Below are positions 17,973-26,735 of a stretch of 64,000 nucleotides of DNA, in pieces. Within the stretch, counting starts at the first letter, position 1. Every line of letters starts with the position of its first letter. The notes beneath the pieces were generated by a model. It ran no database searches. It was given only the letters and a program-made list of their open reading frames with translations, and was not told the DNA's origin. Where the stretch lies: assembly GCF_001598915.1 (NCBI RefSeq), contig NZ_BDAP01000002.1:992001-1056000 (forward strand). Reading direction: 5' to 3'. Both the position numbers and the translations under genes were made by a program. The stretch is from Williamsia muralis NBRC 105860. Lineage in GTDB: Bacteria; Actinomycetota; Actinomycetes; Mycobacteriales; Mycobacteriaceae.

Positions 17973-18395
17973 ATGACCCGTGACGCCGATCTGAGCCGTT
18001 TCATCGAAGCCCAGGAGCCTGTCTACGACCAGGTGGTCGAGGAATTGCGGTCGGGCCGTAAACGCACCCACTGGATGTGGTTCGTCTTCCCGCAGATCGA
18101 CGGGCTCGCGCACAGTGCCACCGCAAAGCACTACGCCATCGCCGATCTGCGCGAGGCGCGGGCATATCTCGCGGACGAGGTGCTCGGACCGCGTCTGTAC
18201 GAATGCACCCAGTTGGTAGCCGACATCGACGGGCGGTCTGCCGAGGAGATCTTCGGCCACCCGGACAACCTGAAACTGCGTTCGTCCATGACCATGTTCG
18301 CTCAGGCAAGCGGCACCAACGACGTCTTCACGGCCGTCCTGCACAAGTACTTCGGTGGTGAACCCGATACCCGCACCGTCGAGCTGCTGGGCTGA
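17973..18395 (+). CDS. DUF1810 family protein
   Basis: A 140-residue DUF1810 protein: LSRFIEAQEPVYDQVVEEL, RKRTHWMWFVFPQIDGL, SATAKHYAIADLREARAYL, and DNLKLRSSMTMFAQASG are the family's conserved blocks. ATG 17973 is supported by GAGAGG upstream. The family is small and cytosolic, with no established reaction. It follows the terminator of the fadD19 operon and so is probably a separate unit; nothing links it to sterol degradation. Confidence 0.85.
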   Translation: MTRDADLSRFIEAQEPVYDQVVEELRSGRKRTHWMWFVFPQIDGLAHSATAKHYAIADLREARAYLADEVLGPRLYECTQLVADIDGRSAEEIFGHPDNLKLRSSMTMFAQASGTNDVFTAVLHKYFGGEPDTRTVELLG

Positions 18396-18571
18396 GTCTG
18401 ACCTTCGCGAGTCTCTCCGCGTGGCCATCACTGACCTGCGCATATGAGCCGAAGTGCGACCTGAGATCGGGGTGAGGACGCCGACCCTTTTCTGGGGACG
18501 GGTGTGATCAGATATGGTTCCAGCCATCGGCTCACCGAGTTCCGGGAGTCGTCGGCGCAGGAGGCACAACC

Positions 18572-19369
18572 ATGGCTGCACAGGATTCACCGCTGGTGCT
18601 CTCCGAGCGCGTCGAGACCGAGTCCGGCGCCACGGCGATGATCACACTCAACCGGCCTGACGCGCGCAATGCGCTGACCGGGACGTTGATCGTCGCACTC
18701 CGTGAAGCACTTGCCGTCGCAGACGCCGACGATTCCGTGCACGCGGTGGTGCTCACCGGTGCCGACCCGGCGTTCTGTGCCGGTGTCGATCTCCGGATGC
18801 TCGGTACCGAGGGCGGCTGGGACGAGGTCAACGTTCCTGGCGTGCCACTGGGATTTCCGTGGATACCGCTACGCAAACCTGTCATCGGCGCGATCAACGG
18901 CGCCACCGTCACCGGCGGCCTCGAACTCGCACTTGCGTGCGACATCCTCGTCGCCTCCGAGCGTGCCAGGTTCGCCGACACGCATGCCCGAGTCGGGATG
19001 ATGCCCGCCTGGGGACTGACTGCTCGGCTGCCCGCAGCGGTGGGCTGGGGCTTCGCCCGCCGAATGAGCCTGAGCGGCAACTTCGTCGACGCACCGACGG
19101 CCCTGCGGGTCGGTCTGGTCACCGAGGTGGTCGCACACGAAGACCTGTTGTCGTCTGCGTTGTCGCTCGCGGCCGACATCGGCAACAACAACCAGCGTGC
19201 GGTGTCGGCGCTTCTCTCGTCGTATCGCGAAGCGCAGCAACACGAACTCGACGCCCAGCTGGCCACCGAGGAACGCAACTCGGCGGCGTGGATGGCAAGT
19301 TTTGACCCGGCCCAGGTGGCCGCGGCACGCGACCAGGTGATGAGTCGCGGCCGTCAGCAGATGAATTGA
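18572..19369 (+). CDS. Enoyl-CoA hydratase/isomerase family protein
   Basis: A crotonase-fold protein of 265 residues: MITLNRPDARNALTG, DPAFCAGVDLRML (oxyanion hole), and GATVTGGLELALACDILVASE carrying the first catalytic Glu. The position of the second Glu in classical hydratases (QPE in the rat enzyme) is occupied by THA in ARFADTHARVGMMP, so the hydratase reaction may be altered or lost. AGGAGG precedes the ATG. It is followed 7 bases later by an SDR gene, and the two probably form an operon acting on one CoA ester. No KstR box is visible upstream. Confidence 0.82.
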   Translation: MAAQDSPLVLSERVETESGATAMITLNRPDARNALTGTLIVALREALAVADADDSVHAVVLTGADPAFCAGVDLRMLGTEGGWDEVNVPGVPLGFPWIPLRKPVIGAINGATVTGGLELALACDILVASERARFADTHARVGMMPAWGLTARLPAAVGWGFARRMSLSGNFVDAPTALRVGLVTEVVAHEDLLSSALSLAADIGNNNQRAVSALLSSYREAQQHELDAQLATEERNSAAWMASFDPAQVAAARDQVMSRGRQQMN

Positions 19370-19376
19370 GGAGATC

Positions 19377-20246
19377 ATGGGCAGTCCCATCCAGCGAATG
19401 GTGTCGGTGAAACGCGGTCGTACCGGTCGCGCGATCACGTTGCGCGACAAGGTCGTCGTGATCACGGGCGGTGGCCGGGGAATCGGTCTCGCCACGGCAG
19501 AACTGCTGCAGGAACGCGGGGCCAAGGTCGTCCTGGGTGACATCGACGAGGAGGTCGTCGGCAAGGCGGCGGCAAACCTCGGCTGCGAGGGATACCCGCT
19601 CGACGTCACCAGCGACGAGTCGTTTGCCGCATTCCTCGACCGGGTCGACAAGGAGTTCGGCCGGTTCGACGTGCTGATCAACAACGCCGGCATCATGCCC
19701 ACCGGTCCGTTTCTGGAGTTCTCCGACTCACTGATCAAGCGCAACTTCGAGATCGATCTGCTCGCCGTGGTCCGTGGCAGCCGACTCGCGGCGCGCCGGA
19801 TGGTCGAGCGCGGAGACGGGCAGATCGTCAACGTGGCGTCGGTTGCCGGACTGGTGCCGCTGCCCGGACTCAGCATCTACAGCGCCGCCAAGGCCGGCGT
19901 CATCGCGTTTTCCGAGGCCCTCGACGGGGAATTGAGCATGCAGGGCGTCCGGGTGCTCACGGTGATGCCGAACTTCACCAAGACCGGCCTCATCGACGGG
20001 TTGCAGACCACCGCCCTGATGCCGCCCATCGAGCCCGATGACGTTGCGCGACAGATCGTCCAGAGCATCGAGACCAACCGCGACCGCGTGGTGATCCCGA
20101 GGCAGAGCATGGCCACCCTGGGGTGGATGGTGACACCGCGGTTCCTCAAGAACATCTACGGTCGACGCTTCGGTTTCGATTCCATGTTCATGGCCTACGA
20201 CCAGGACAAGCGATCCAAGTACCTCGAGCGGGTCACCCGCAGCTAG
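19377..20246 (+). CDS. Short-chain dehydrogenase/reductase (SDR)
   Basis: A classical SDR of 289 residues. The nucleotide-binding motif is TGGGRGIG and is followed by GDIDEEVV, whose acidic residue suggests NAD rather than NADP preference. NNAGIMP, the catalytic Ser region NVASVAGLVPLPG and YSAAKAG (YxxxK) are all present. About 22 basic residues precede the first beta strand, an N-terminal extension. GAGGAG lies immediately upstream of the ATG. Substrate unknown. It pairs with the enoyl-CoA hydratase gene, and a converging hairpin follows. Confidence 0.85.
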   Translation: MGSPIQRMVSVKRGRTGRAITLRDKVVVITGGGRGIGLATAELLQERGAKVVLGDIDEEVVGKAAANLGCEGYPLDVTSDESFAAFLDRVDKEFGRFDVLINNAGIMPTGPFLEFSDSLIKRNFEIDLLAVVRGSRLAARRMVERGDGQIVNVASVAGLVPLPGLSIYSAAKAGVIAFSEALDGELSMQGVRVLTVMPNFTKTGLIDGLQTTALMPPIEPDDVARQIVQSIETNRDRVVIPRQSMATLGWMVTPRFLKNIYGRRFGFDSMFMAYDQDKRSKYLERVTRS

Positions 20247-20250
20247 CCGA

Positions 20251-20307
20251 TGATGGTGGCTTCCGGTGAGGCCCACCTGGGCGAATGCTCACCCGAACCC
20301 ACCACTA
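20251..20307. terminator. Imperfect bidirectional hairpin between SDR and fadD17
   Basis: Arms 20251-20270 and 20288-20307 pair at about 15 of 20 positions (TGGTGG with CCACCA, GGTGAG with CTCACC). The element separates convergent genes and overlaps the fadD17 stop codon. Confidence 0.5.
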
Positions 20308-21879
20308 TCGGGGGTTGGCGACGACGTACTTGAGATCACGGCCTTCGCGCACCCAGGTGGGGGGTGCATCGTCGGAGGCCAACGTGCGCTTGAGGATCTT
20401 GAAGGTGTCGGTGCGGGGAAGGTCGTCGACCAACCGAACGCGGGTGGGCCACTGCTTGGGGCCGAGGTCCGACTGTGTGGCCAGAAAACCGGTCAACTGG
20501 TCGGCGGTGAGTCCCGGCGCCACCAGCGCCGCCGCGAGTTCGTCACCGACGTCGGCCCGCACGCCGTACACGGCGGCCATGGCGATCGATTCGTGGCGTA
20601 GCAGCACCCGTTCGATCGGGCCGGTACCCATGTTCTCGCCGTCCACGCGAACCCAATCACCCAGTCGCCCTGCGAAGTACACGTATCCCCGGTCGTCGAC
20701 GTAACCGAGGTCGCCGGTGTGATAAATGCCGTCGCGCATGCGTTCGGCGTCGGCGTCGGGATTTCGGTAGTAGCCGGTGAACAGTCCGCCACCTGAGCTG
20801 TTGACGATCTCTCCGACGGCTTCGTCGGGGTTCAACAGCTCACCGTGCTCACCGAATCGTGCTGTCTCGCATACCTTGCCTGTGTCCGGGTGCCGAACCT
20901 CGGTGGGCGGGACCAGGGGCCCGAGCGCCTCGGACGGAGTGTCAGGGGTACGGGTGATCGAGACCCCGCCCTCGGTGGAACCGAACCCATCGATCACCGT
21001 GACTTCGAAACGCTCTGTCACTGCAATGATGTCAGCAGGCGACGCCTCGTTGCCGTACAAGATTCGGAGAGGGTTGTCTTTGTCGTCCGGACGCGGTTCG
21101 GTCGCCAGCACGTACGACAATGGTTTGCCCACATAGTTCGCGTAGGTCGCGCCGAAGCGGCGTATGTCATCCAGGAACGCACTGGCTGAGAACCGTCGGC
21201 GCAGGGCAACCGACGATCTGCCCCCCACCGCGACCATCCACCCTGCGATGATCGCGTTCGAGTGGAACATCGGCATGGACAGATAGGCAACGTCTTTCGG
21301 TCCCAATCCGAACCTGGCGGACAACATGGAACCGCCGACGGCGAACTTGCGGTGACTGCACCGCACCGCTTTGGGGTCCCCGCTGGTCCCCGAGGTGAAG
21401 ATGAGCATGAGCACTGTGTCGGGGTCGCAGTCCCTGAACGTCACGGGTGCATCCACGTGGGGCTCGAGCAGCCGGGACCATTGCGGGGAGTCGACGTCCA
21501 GAACGTGAACTCCGTCCAGATCGACATCCGCCAGCAGACCCGCGGTCGCGTCCTCGACGATGACAACCTGACAGTCCGCGGTGGCGATGTCCCCGGCCAA
21601 TGCGGCGCCGCGCCGAGTGGGATTGAGGCCCACGATCACGATCTCGCCCATCACAGCGGCCGCGAGCAGGTAGCTGAACTCGGGGATGTTCTCGAGCAGA
21701 AGCGCGACATGCCGTGGCTTACCCGGTTCGAGCAATCCGTCGAGCGCGGCCGCCCTTGTCGCCGACAGGCGCAGATGGTCACGCCAACTGACGAATTCGT
21801 TCTCGAAGTACAGCCCCGCATCGTCGACGTTCGCGAGCGGCGCCAGCATTTCCCCTACCGTGCCGGGACCATCTGCCAT
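20305..21879 (-). CDS. fadD17: FadD17-like steroid side-chain acyl-CoA synthetase
   Basis: A 524-residue ANL ligase: the P-loop region LIFTSGTSGDPKAV, AYLSMPMFHSNAIIAGW, DGFGSTEGGVSI, YHTGDLGYVDDRGYVYFAGR and a C-terminal catalytic Lys in RTDTFKILKR. It lies directly after fadE26 and fadE27 in the order Rv3504-Rv3506, so it is FadD17, a ligase for sterol side-chain acids. The ATG at 21879 leaves 4 bases to the end of fadE27; the frame is open to 22293, but that part is a shadow of fadE27. KstR control is expected through the fadE26 promoter. Confidence 0.9.
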   Translation of the reverse strand: MADGPGTVGEMLAPLANVDDAGLYFENEFVSWRDHLRLSATRAAALDGLLEPGKPRHVALLLENIPEFSYLLAAAVMGEIVIVGLNPTRRGAALAGDIATADCQVVIVEDATAGLLADVDLDGVHVLDVDSPQWSRLLEPHVDAPVTFRDCDPDTVLMLIFTSGTSGDPKAVRCSHRKFAVGGSMLSARFGLGPKDVAYLSMPMFHSNAIIAGWMVAVGGRSSVALRRRFSASAFLDDIRRFGATYANYVGKPLSYVLATEPRPDDKDNPLRILYGNEASPADIIAVTERFEVTVIDGFGSTEGGVSITRTPDTPSEALGPLVPPTEVRHPDTGKVCETARFGEHGELLNPDEAVGEIVNSSGGGLFTGYYRNPDADAERMRDGIYHTGDLGYVDDRGYVYFAGRLGDWVRVDGENMGTGPIERVLLRHESIAMAAVYGVRADVGDELAAALVAPGLTADQLTGFLATQSDLGPKQWPTRVRLVDDLPRTDTFKILKRTLASDDAPPTWVREGRDLKYVVANPR

Positions 21880-21883
21880 CGTC

Positions 21884-23017
21884 TCAGGCGGGTTCGGCGG
21901 CCAGAGCCGCGCCGATGCGCCGCAGTTGGACAGGCGCCGATCCGAGCGCGAACTCGTTCTGCTTGGCGTGCAGGAAGTAGCGGTGCAGCGGATGGTCGAC
22001 ATCGATTCCGACGCCACCGTGCACGTGGACAGCTGTGTGTGCCACCCGGTGGCCGGCGTCGGCGGCCCAGAACTTGGCCGTGGCAAGCTCTTTGCCCGCT
22101 TCGAGGTGTTCGGACACCATCCAGGCGGCTTGCAGGGTGGTGAGCTTGAGTCCACGGACGTCGATGTAGGCGTCGGCGAGCCGCTGCGCGACAGCCTGGA
22201 ACGACCCGATCGCCCGGCCGAACTGTTCCCGCTCGCGACCGTAGTCTGCCGTGAGTTCCAGAGCCCGTTCGAGCACCCCGGTTTGTTCGGCACACAGGGC
22301 CAGCGTCATCCGGTCGCGGAGAAAGGCGACCGCAGCGGTACCGGCGGATCCGAGCACGCGGGAGCGGTCGACCCGGACCCCGTCGAGTTCCACTGCGGCG
22401 CTGGGCGTCAACCCGGTGGACGGGGTGGGTGTGATGGTGACACCCGGGGTCGTGGCATCCACCACGAACACCGAAACCCCATCGGGGCCCTGCGCGTTGA
22501 CCACCACGGCATCGGCGACCTCGGCGTACGGCACGTTCACCTTGAGGCCTCGAAGAATCCAGTCGTCGCCCTCGGCGGTGGCCGTGGTGACCGGCTCGAG
22601 TGGGTCGTCGGCGAGATCCTCGTCGAGCGCCACCGTGATCAGCTTCTGACCCGACAGCAGATCCGACAGCCACTGCTGCTTGAGGGCGTCGGTCCCGAAT
22701 TCGGCGACGGCGGGGATCGCGGCGATGGCAACCGGACCGAACGGAACCGGGGCCAGGACTCTGCCGAGTTCTTCGGCCACAGCCACGTTGTCGACGATGG
22801 TGAGCCCCGCGCCACCGACCTCTTCGGCGAGTTCGACCCCGAGGAGCCCGGAGGACGCCAGCTGCGACCACAACTCTCGGTCGAAGGCGACCGTGGTGGC
22901 CCCAGCCGAGGTGTCACCCTGCAGTTGGACGAGGCGGTCGGTTGTCACCAGCTTCTTGGCGATGTCGCGGGTGAGCCCGGCGAGATCGGTGGTCTGTTCA
23001 CTGCGATGAAAATCCAT
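21884..23017 (-). CDS. fadE27: FadE27 (ChsE5), acyl-CoA dehydrogenase subunit for the sterol side chain
   Basis: A 377-residue acyl-CoA dehydrogenase-fold protein of the smaller, divergent type: ELWSQLASSGLLGVELAEEVGGAGL, LRGLKVNVPYAEVADAVVV, YGREREQFGRAIGSFQAVAQRLADAY, and HVHGGVGIDVDHPLHRYF. It forms a heterotetramer with FadE26 (ChsE4) that oxidises C26-oyl-CoA side chains; this is known for the M. tuberculosis pair and inferred here from order and length. It is 85 bases after fadE26 and 4 bases before fadD17. Confidence 0.9.
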   Translation of the reverse strand: MDFHRSEQTTDLAGLTRDIAKKLVTTDRLVQLQGDTSAGATTVAFDRELWSQLASSGLLGVELAEEVGGAGLTIVDNVAVAEELGRVLAPVPFGPVAIAAIPAVAEFGTDALKQQWLSDLLSGQKLITVALDEDLADDPLEPVTTATAEGDDWILRGLKVNVPYAEVADAVVVNAQGPDGVSVFVVDATTPGVTITPTPSTGLTPSAAVELDGVRVDRSRVLGSAGTAAVAFLRDRMTLALCAEQTGVLERALELTADYGREREQFGRAIGSFQAVAQRLADAYIDVRGLKLTTLQAAWMVSEHLEAGKELATAKFWAADAGHRVAHTAVHVHGGVGIDVDHPLHRYFLHAKQNEFALGSAPVQLRRIGAALAAEPA

Positions 23018-23102
23018 GGTGTGCTTCCTGATTCCTCGGTGAGACGGTGGCGCCGCCGGAAGTGGTGCCTGCCAGGGTCGGTTCGGTGGCGATCCGGACC
23101 GG

Positions 23103-24290
23103 TCAGCGGCGGGCGGGGGGCTGGCCGAGGGCGAGCATCGCGATGATGTCGCGCTGGATCTCGTTGGTGCCGCCGCCGAAGGTCAGGATCAGCGATGAGC
23201 GGTGGAAACGTTCGAGTCGACCACGCAGATGTGTGCCTGCGCTGCCCTGACGCAGTGTCGCCGAAGGCCCCAGGACCTCCATCAGCAAACGGTAGGCCTC
23301 GGTGGCGAACTCGGTGCCGAAGACCTTGGTGGCCGAGGCGTCCGCGGGCGAAGGTGATCCGCCCCCGGTGGCCTCGGAAGCGATGTTCCAGTTGATCAGC
23401 TTGAGGAACTCCACCTTGGCGTGCACCTTGGCGAGATTCATCTGGACCCACTCGTTGTCGATGACCCGCTGGCCGCGAGCATCTTTGGTGTTCTGCGCCC
23501 ATTCGACCGTCTCGCGCAAGGCGGTCTGGATCGGTGCGGCGCTACAGAGTGACACCCGTTCGTTGTTGAGTTGGTTGGTGACCAGCGGCCAACCGCCGTT
23601 GAGTTCACCCACCAGGGCGTCGGCGGGTACCCGGACGTTCTCGTAGTAGGTGGCGCTGGTGTCCACACCGGACATGGTGTGCACAGGTGTGTAGGAGAAG
23701 CCCTCGACGTCGGTCGGGACGATGAGCATCGAGATGCCCTTGTGCTTCTTCGCCTCCGGGTCGGTACGGCAGGCCAGCCAGATGTAGTCGGCGTACTGGA
23801 TGAGGCTGGTCCACATCTTCTGGCCGTTGATGACGAAGTCATCGCCGTCGCGGACGGCGGTGGTGCGCAGCGACGCGAGGTCGGTGCCTGCGCCAGGTTC
23901 GGAGTAGCCGATGGAGAAGTGCACGTCGCCGGACGCGATCGGCGGCAGGTACTTGGCCTTCTGCTCTTCGGTGCCGAAGTGCATGATCGTCGGCGCCACG
24001 GAGTTGATGGTCAGGAACGGCACCGGTGCTCCGGCTATCGCCGCCTCGTCGGTGAAGATCAGCTGATCCATCATCGAACGATCCTGGCCGCCGTACTCTT
24101 TGGGCCAGCCCAGCGCCAGCCAGCCGTCGCGGCCCATCTCACTGACGACCTCGCGATAGACGTTGCCCTCGCCGAACTCGCCAGATGTCGATGAGAGTGC
24201 CGCTCGCCGCTCCGGCGTGATCAACTTGGAGAAGTACGCCCGGAGTTCGCGCCGAAGTTCCTGTTGCTGGTCGGTGTAGGCAATACGCAT
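23103..24290 (-). CDS. fadE26: FadE26 (ChsE4), acyl-CoA dehydrogenase subunit for the sterol side chain
   Basis: A 395-residue acyl-CoA dehydrogenase: MRIAYTDQQQELRRELRAYF, GWLALGWPKEYGGQDRS, IGYSEPGAGTDLASLRTTA (FAD and substrate region), NGQKMWTSLIQYADYIWLACRT, and a C-terminal ILTFGGGTNEIQRDIIAM. It is the partner of FadE27 in the first dehydrogenation of the sterol side-chain CoA ester. ATG 24290 has GGAG upstream; 15 in-frame codons before it are unlikely to be used. It is divergent from fdxD, with a KstR box at 24352-24365 between them. Confidence 0.92.
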   Translation of the reverse strand: MRIAYTDQQQELRRELRAYFSKLITPERRAALSSTSGEFGEGNVYREVVSEMGRDGWLALGWPKEYGGQDRSMMDQLIFTDEAAIAGAPVPFLTINSVAPTIMHFGTEEQKAKYLPPIASGDVHFSIGYSEPGAGTDLASLRTTAVRDGDDFVINGQKMWTSLIQYADYIWLACRTDPEAKKHKGISMLIVPTDVEGFSYTPVHTMSGVDTSATYYENVRVPADALVGELNGGWPLVTNQLNNERVSLCSAAPIQTALRETVEWAQNTKDARGQRVIDNEWVQMNLAKVHAKVEFLKLINWNIASEATGGGSPSPADASATKVFGTEFATEAYRLLMEVLGPSATLRQGSAGTHLRGRLERFHRSSLILTFGGGTNEIQRDIIAMLALGQPPARR

Positions 24291-24351
24291 CGGTGCTCCA
24301 AGGTTTCGGGTGCGCGTGGGAGCCGACCGGACCAATCCGGTCGCACTCTTC

Positions 24352-24365
24352 TATAACACGTTCTA
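24352..24365. promoter_or_regulatory. KstR operator-like site between fadE26 and fdxD
   Basis: TATAACACGTTCTA matches at the core and the right half. It lies 62 bases from the fadE26 start and 67 bases from the fdxD start, so it can control both. Confidence 0.88.
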
Positions 24366-24431
24366 ACCTGTAAGTTGGCTGCCCGTCAACAAGTGGCCAC
24401 CGTGGCCAGGCGATGGAAGGAAACTCATCTC

Positions 24432-24623
24432 ATGAAGATCAAAGCCGATTTCGATCTCTGCGAGTCCAACGGTGTGTGCGTGGGGATGGCGCCGGACGTT
24501 TTCGATCTCGACGACGACGATTACCTGGTGATTCTTCAGGAGGACGTTCCCGAAGAGCGGCGCGAGGAGATGCGCCAGGTGGTCGGCAGTTGCCCCAAGT
24601 CGGCTCTGTCGATCGAGGAATGA
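24432..24623 (+). CDS. fdxD: FdxD, small ferredoxin
   Basis: A 63-residue ferredoxin with Cys at positions 10, 16 and 54 in CESNGVC and SCPKSAL. Position 13, the place of a fourth ligand in [4Fe-4S] relatives, is Asn, so a [3Fe-4S] cluster is expected. The middle is acidic (FDLDDDDY, EDVPEERREE), as usual for a P450 electron donor. It corresponds to Rv3503c and probably serves CYP125 or another sterol P450 (inference). ATG 24432 gives the family length; the 19 upstream in-frame codons are not needed. Confidence 0.93.
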   Translation: MKIKADFDLCESNGVCVGMAPDVFDLDDDDYLVILQEDVPEERREEMRQVVGSCPKSALSIEE

Positions 24624-24691
24624 CCGGTGGTTGCGGGCGGGTGTCGGATCGCTCGCAACCTGTGAATATCTTCAAACATTTGGCACAGAGT

Positions 24692-24705
24692 GAGAACACG
24701 TTCTA
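24692..24705. promoter_or_regulatory. KstR operator-like site upstream of hsd4A
   Basis: GAGAACACGTTCTA matches the core and right half, 78 bases before the hsd4A GTG, so hsd4A has its own promoter apart from fdxD. Confidence 0.85.
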
Positions 24706-24783
24706 CATTTGCGAGCAGACGTAGCCGGGAACCGTGGCCTGTGAGTGCGGTCCCGCGCAGCAACGCCGAGATGGAGGACGTTC

Positions 24784-25674
24784 GTGAGTGATCTGGATGG
24801 TCGCGTAGCCGTTGTGACCGGAGCTGGTGCGGGCCTGGGTCGCGCCGAGGCGATCGGCCTCGGTGCACTCGGCGCCACGGTGATCGTGAACGACCTCGCC
24901 GGCGCCCTGGACAAGAGCGACGTGCTCGACGAGATCAAGGCCGCCGGCGGGGTGGGAGTGCCTGTCGCCGGCGACATCTCGGATTCTGCGACGACCACCG
25001 AGATCATGCGGGTCGCCACCGAGGAACACGGTGGCCTGCACGTCGTGATGAACAACGCCGGTCTCGTTCGCGACAAGATGTTGTTCAACATGACCGACGA
25101 CGACTGGGACCTGGTGATCCGCGTGCACCTGCGTGGTCACTTCCTGATGAGCCGCAACGCAGGCGCGTACTGGCGCGGTGAGTCCAAGAAGGCCGGCGAG
25201 CCGGTGTTCGGCCGGCTGATCAACACCTCGAGCGAAGCCGGACTGACCGGTCCTGTCGGACAGGCCAATTACGGTGCGGCAAAAGCCGGTATCACCTCGT
25301 TGACCTTGACGGCCGCGCGTGGACTGTCCGCCTATGGCGTGCGTTCCAACGCCATCTGCCCCCGTGCTCGCACGGCCATGACCGAGGGCACTTTCGGTGA
25401 GGCGCCCGACGGCACCGTCGATCCTCTGTCCACCGACCATGTGGTCACCCTCGTGCAGTACCTTGCCGGTCCGGACTCCGACGGGGTCAACGGTCAGGTG
25501 TTCGTCGTCTACGGTCCGAAGGTCACCCTGATGGCGGCGCCCACGGTGGAGCAGACGTTCGAAGCGGGCGGCGACGCCTGGGACCGATCGGATCTCTCCA
25601 AGACGATGTCCGAGTACTTCGTCGGACGCGATCCGGACGCCACGTTCTCGGCCGGCAAAGCGCTGTTCGGTTAG
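24784..25674 (+). CDS. hsd4A: Hsd4A, steroid side-chain hydroxyacyl-CoA dehydrogenase (SDR)
   Basis: A 296-residue SDR of the (3R)-hydroxyacyl-CoA dehydrogenase/17-beta-HSD type 4 kind: VVTGAGAGLGRAEA for NAD binding, VNDLAG, NNAGLVRDKML, NTSSEAGLTGPVGQ with the catalytic Ser, and NYGAAKAG as YxxxK. The long C-terminal part with YVFVVYG-like FVVYGPKVTLMAAP is typical of this subgroup. It matches Rv3502c by position between fdxD and yrbE4A. GGAGG at 24772-24776 supports GTG 24784 as start. It would oxidise the 22-hydroxyl of the side-chain CoA ester. Confidence 0.9.
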   Translation: MSDLDGRVAVVTGAGAGLGRAEAIGLGALGATVIVNDLAGALDKSDVLDEIKAAGGVGVPVAGDISDSATTTEIMRVATEEHGGLHVVMNNAGLVRDKMLFNMTDDDWDLVIRVHLRGHFLMSRNAGAYWRGESKKAGEPVFGRLINTSSEAGLTGPVGQANYGAAKAGITSLTLTAARGLSAYGVRSNAICPRARTAMTEGTFGEAPDGTVDPLSTDHVVTLVQYLAGPDSDGVNGQVFVVYGPKVTLMAAPTVEQTFEAGGDAWDRSDLSKTMSEYFVGRDPDATFSAGKALFG

Positions 25675-25810
25675 CGCCGCAAACCTTCTTGACCGGGGGT
25701 TTCGACACTCCCTGTGAACGCTTCGAATAAGCCGATTCGAGCAACTGGACATGTGATAAGTTCGCGACGAACCACCCGGAACTGCAGTAATCCCTCACGG
25801 ATCGAACCGG

Positions 25811-25824
25811 TGGAACGTGTTATA
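25811..25824. promoter_or_regulatory. KstR operator-like site, distal, upstream of mce4
   Basis: TGGAACGTGTTATA has the AAC-NN-GTT core with weaker flanks, 142 bases before the yrbE4A GTG and 76 bases before the proximal box. Confidence 0.65.
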
Positions 25825-25900
25825 AAACGAAGGCGTCGGGGATGGCTTCGAAGGGGAAAACTTCCTAATTGACAGTCTGACGATTCCTCCACATCAGAAC

Positions 25901-25914
25901 TAGAACACGTTATG
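25901..25914. promoter_or_regulatory. KstR operator-like site, proximal, upstream of mce4
   Basis: TAGAACACGTTATG matches the left half and core. It ends 51 bases before the yrbE4A GTG at 25966. An ATG within the box (25912) is in frame with yrbE4A but is operator sequence, not the start. Confidence 0.88.
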
Positions 25915-25965
25915 ATCGAGCAGCCTCGTTCGATCCGGGTCTTTGCCGCAGTTAAAGGAGAGTTG

Positions 25966-26730
25966 GTGAACCGTAGACTGGCTGTCCCGTTCGAGAGCGT
26001 GGGCGATTTCGTTGCGATGAGCGTCAGCGCGGCACGTGAACTCTTCCGCCCGCCGTTCCAGTGGCGCGAGACAATCGAACAGTCGTGGGCGATCGCCCGG
26101 GTGTCGATGGTCCCCACTGTCCTCGTGGCGATCCCGTTCACCGTTCTGGTGAGTTTCACCCTCAACATCTTGCTTCGCGAGCTCGGCGCACAGGACCTCT
26201 CTGGCGCGGGCGCGGCACTGGGCACCATCACCCAGATCGGCCCGATCGTCACCGTGCTGATCGTGGCAGGCGCCGGCGCCACGGCCATCTGCGCCGACCT
26301 CGGAGCCCGCACGATCCGCGAAGAGATCGACGCGCTCCAGGTTCTGGGCATCGACCCGATCCACCGCCTCGTCGTTCCCCGCGTGATCGCCTCCACGATG
26401 GTGGCCATCCTGCTCAACAGCCTGGTGTGCACCATCGGCATCGGCGGTGGATTCGTCTTCTCGGTGTACCTCCAGGACGTGAACCCGGGTGCGTTCATCG
26501 CGAACCTCACTCTGCTCACCGGTTTTCCGGAACTGATGATCTCGATGGTGAAGGCGGCGCTCTTCGGACTCGCGGCCGGACTCGTCGGCTGTTACCGCGG
26601 TCTGCACGTTGCCGGTGGCGCCAAGGGCGTCGGCGACGCGGTCAACGAAACCGTGGTCTATTCATTCATGGCGTTGTTCGTGGTGAACGTGGTCGTCACC
26701 GCCGTGGGCCTCAAAGCGACGGCAGGGTAG
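25966..26730 (+). CDS. yrbE4A: YrbE4A, Mce4 transporter permease
   Basis: A 254-residue MlaE-type integral membrane permease with five or so hydrophobic helices (for example VPTVLVAIPFTVLVSFTLNI and PIVTVLIVAGAGATAICADL) and the conserved loop GARTIREEIDALQVLGIDP, the coupling helix to the MceG-type ATPase. GTG 25966 is chosen because AAAGGAG lies 5 bases upstream and because it gives exactly the length of the M. tuberculosis protein; ATG 25912 sits in the KstR box. First gene of the mce4 operon. Confidence 0.93.
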   Translation: MNRRLAVPFESVGDFVAMSVSAARELFRPPFQWRETIEQSWAIARVSMVPTVLVAIPFTVLVSFTLNILLRELGAQDLSGAGAALGTITQIGPIVTVLIVAGAGATAICADLGARTIREEIDALQVLGIDPIHRLVVPRVIASTMVAILLNSLVCTIGIGGGFVFSVYLQDVNPGAFIANLTLLTGFPELMISMVKAALFGLAAGLVGCYRGLHVAGGAKGVGDAVNETVVYSFMALFVVNVVVTAVGLKATAG

Positions 26731-26735
26731 CAGCG

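Noticed and set aside
21880-22293. Open extension upstream of fadD17
   Set aside because: It is another frame of fadE27 and contains no ANL-ligase sequence; MADGPGTVGEM at 21879 is the natural start.
21686-23146. A 486-residue plus-strand frame opposite fadE27 and fadD17
   Set aside because: It is an antisense shadow; the acyl-CoA dehydrogenase on the minus strand accounts for the region.
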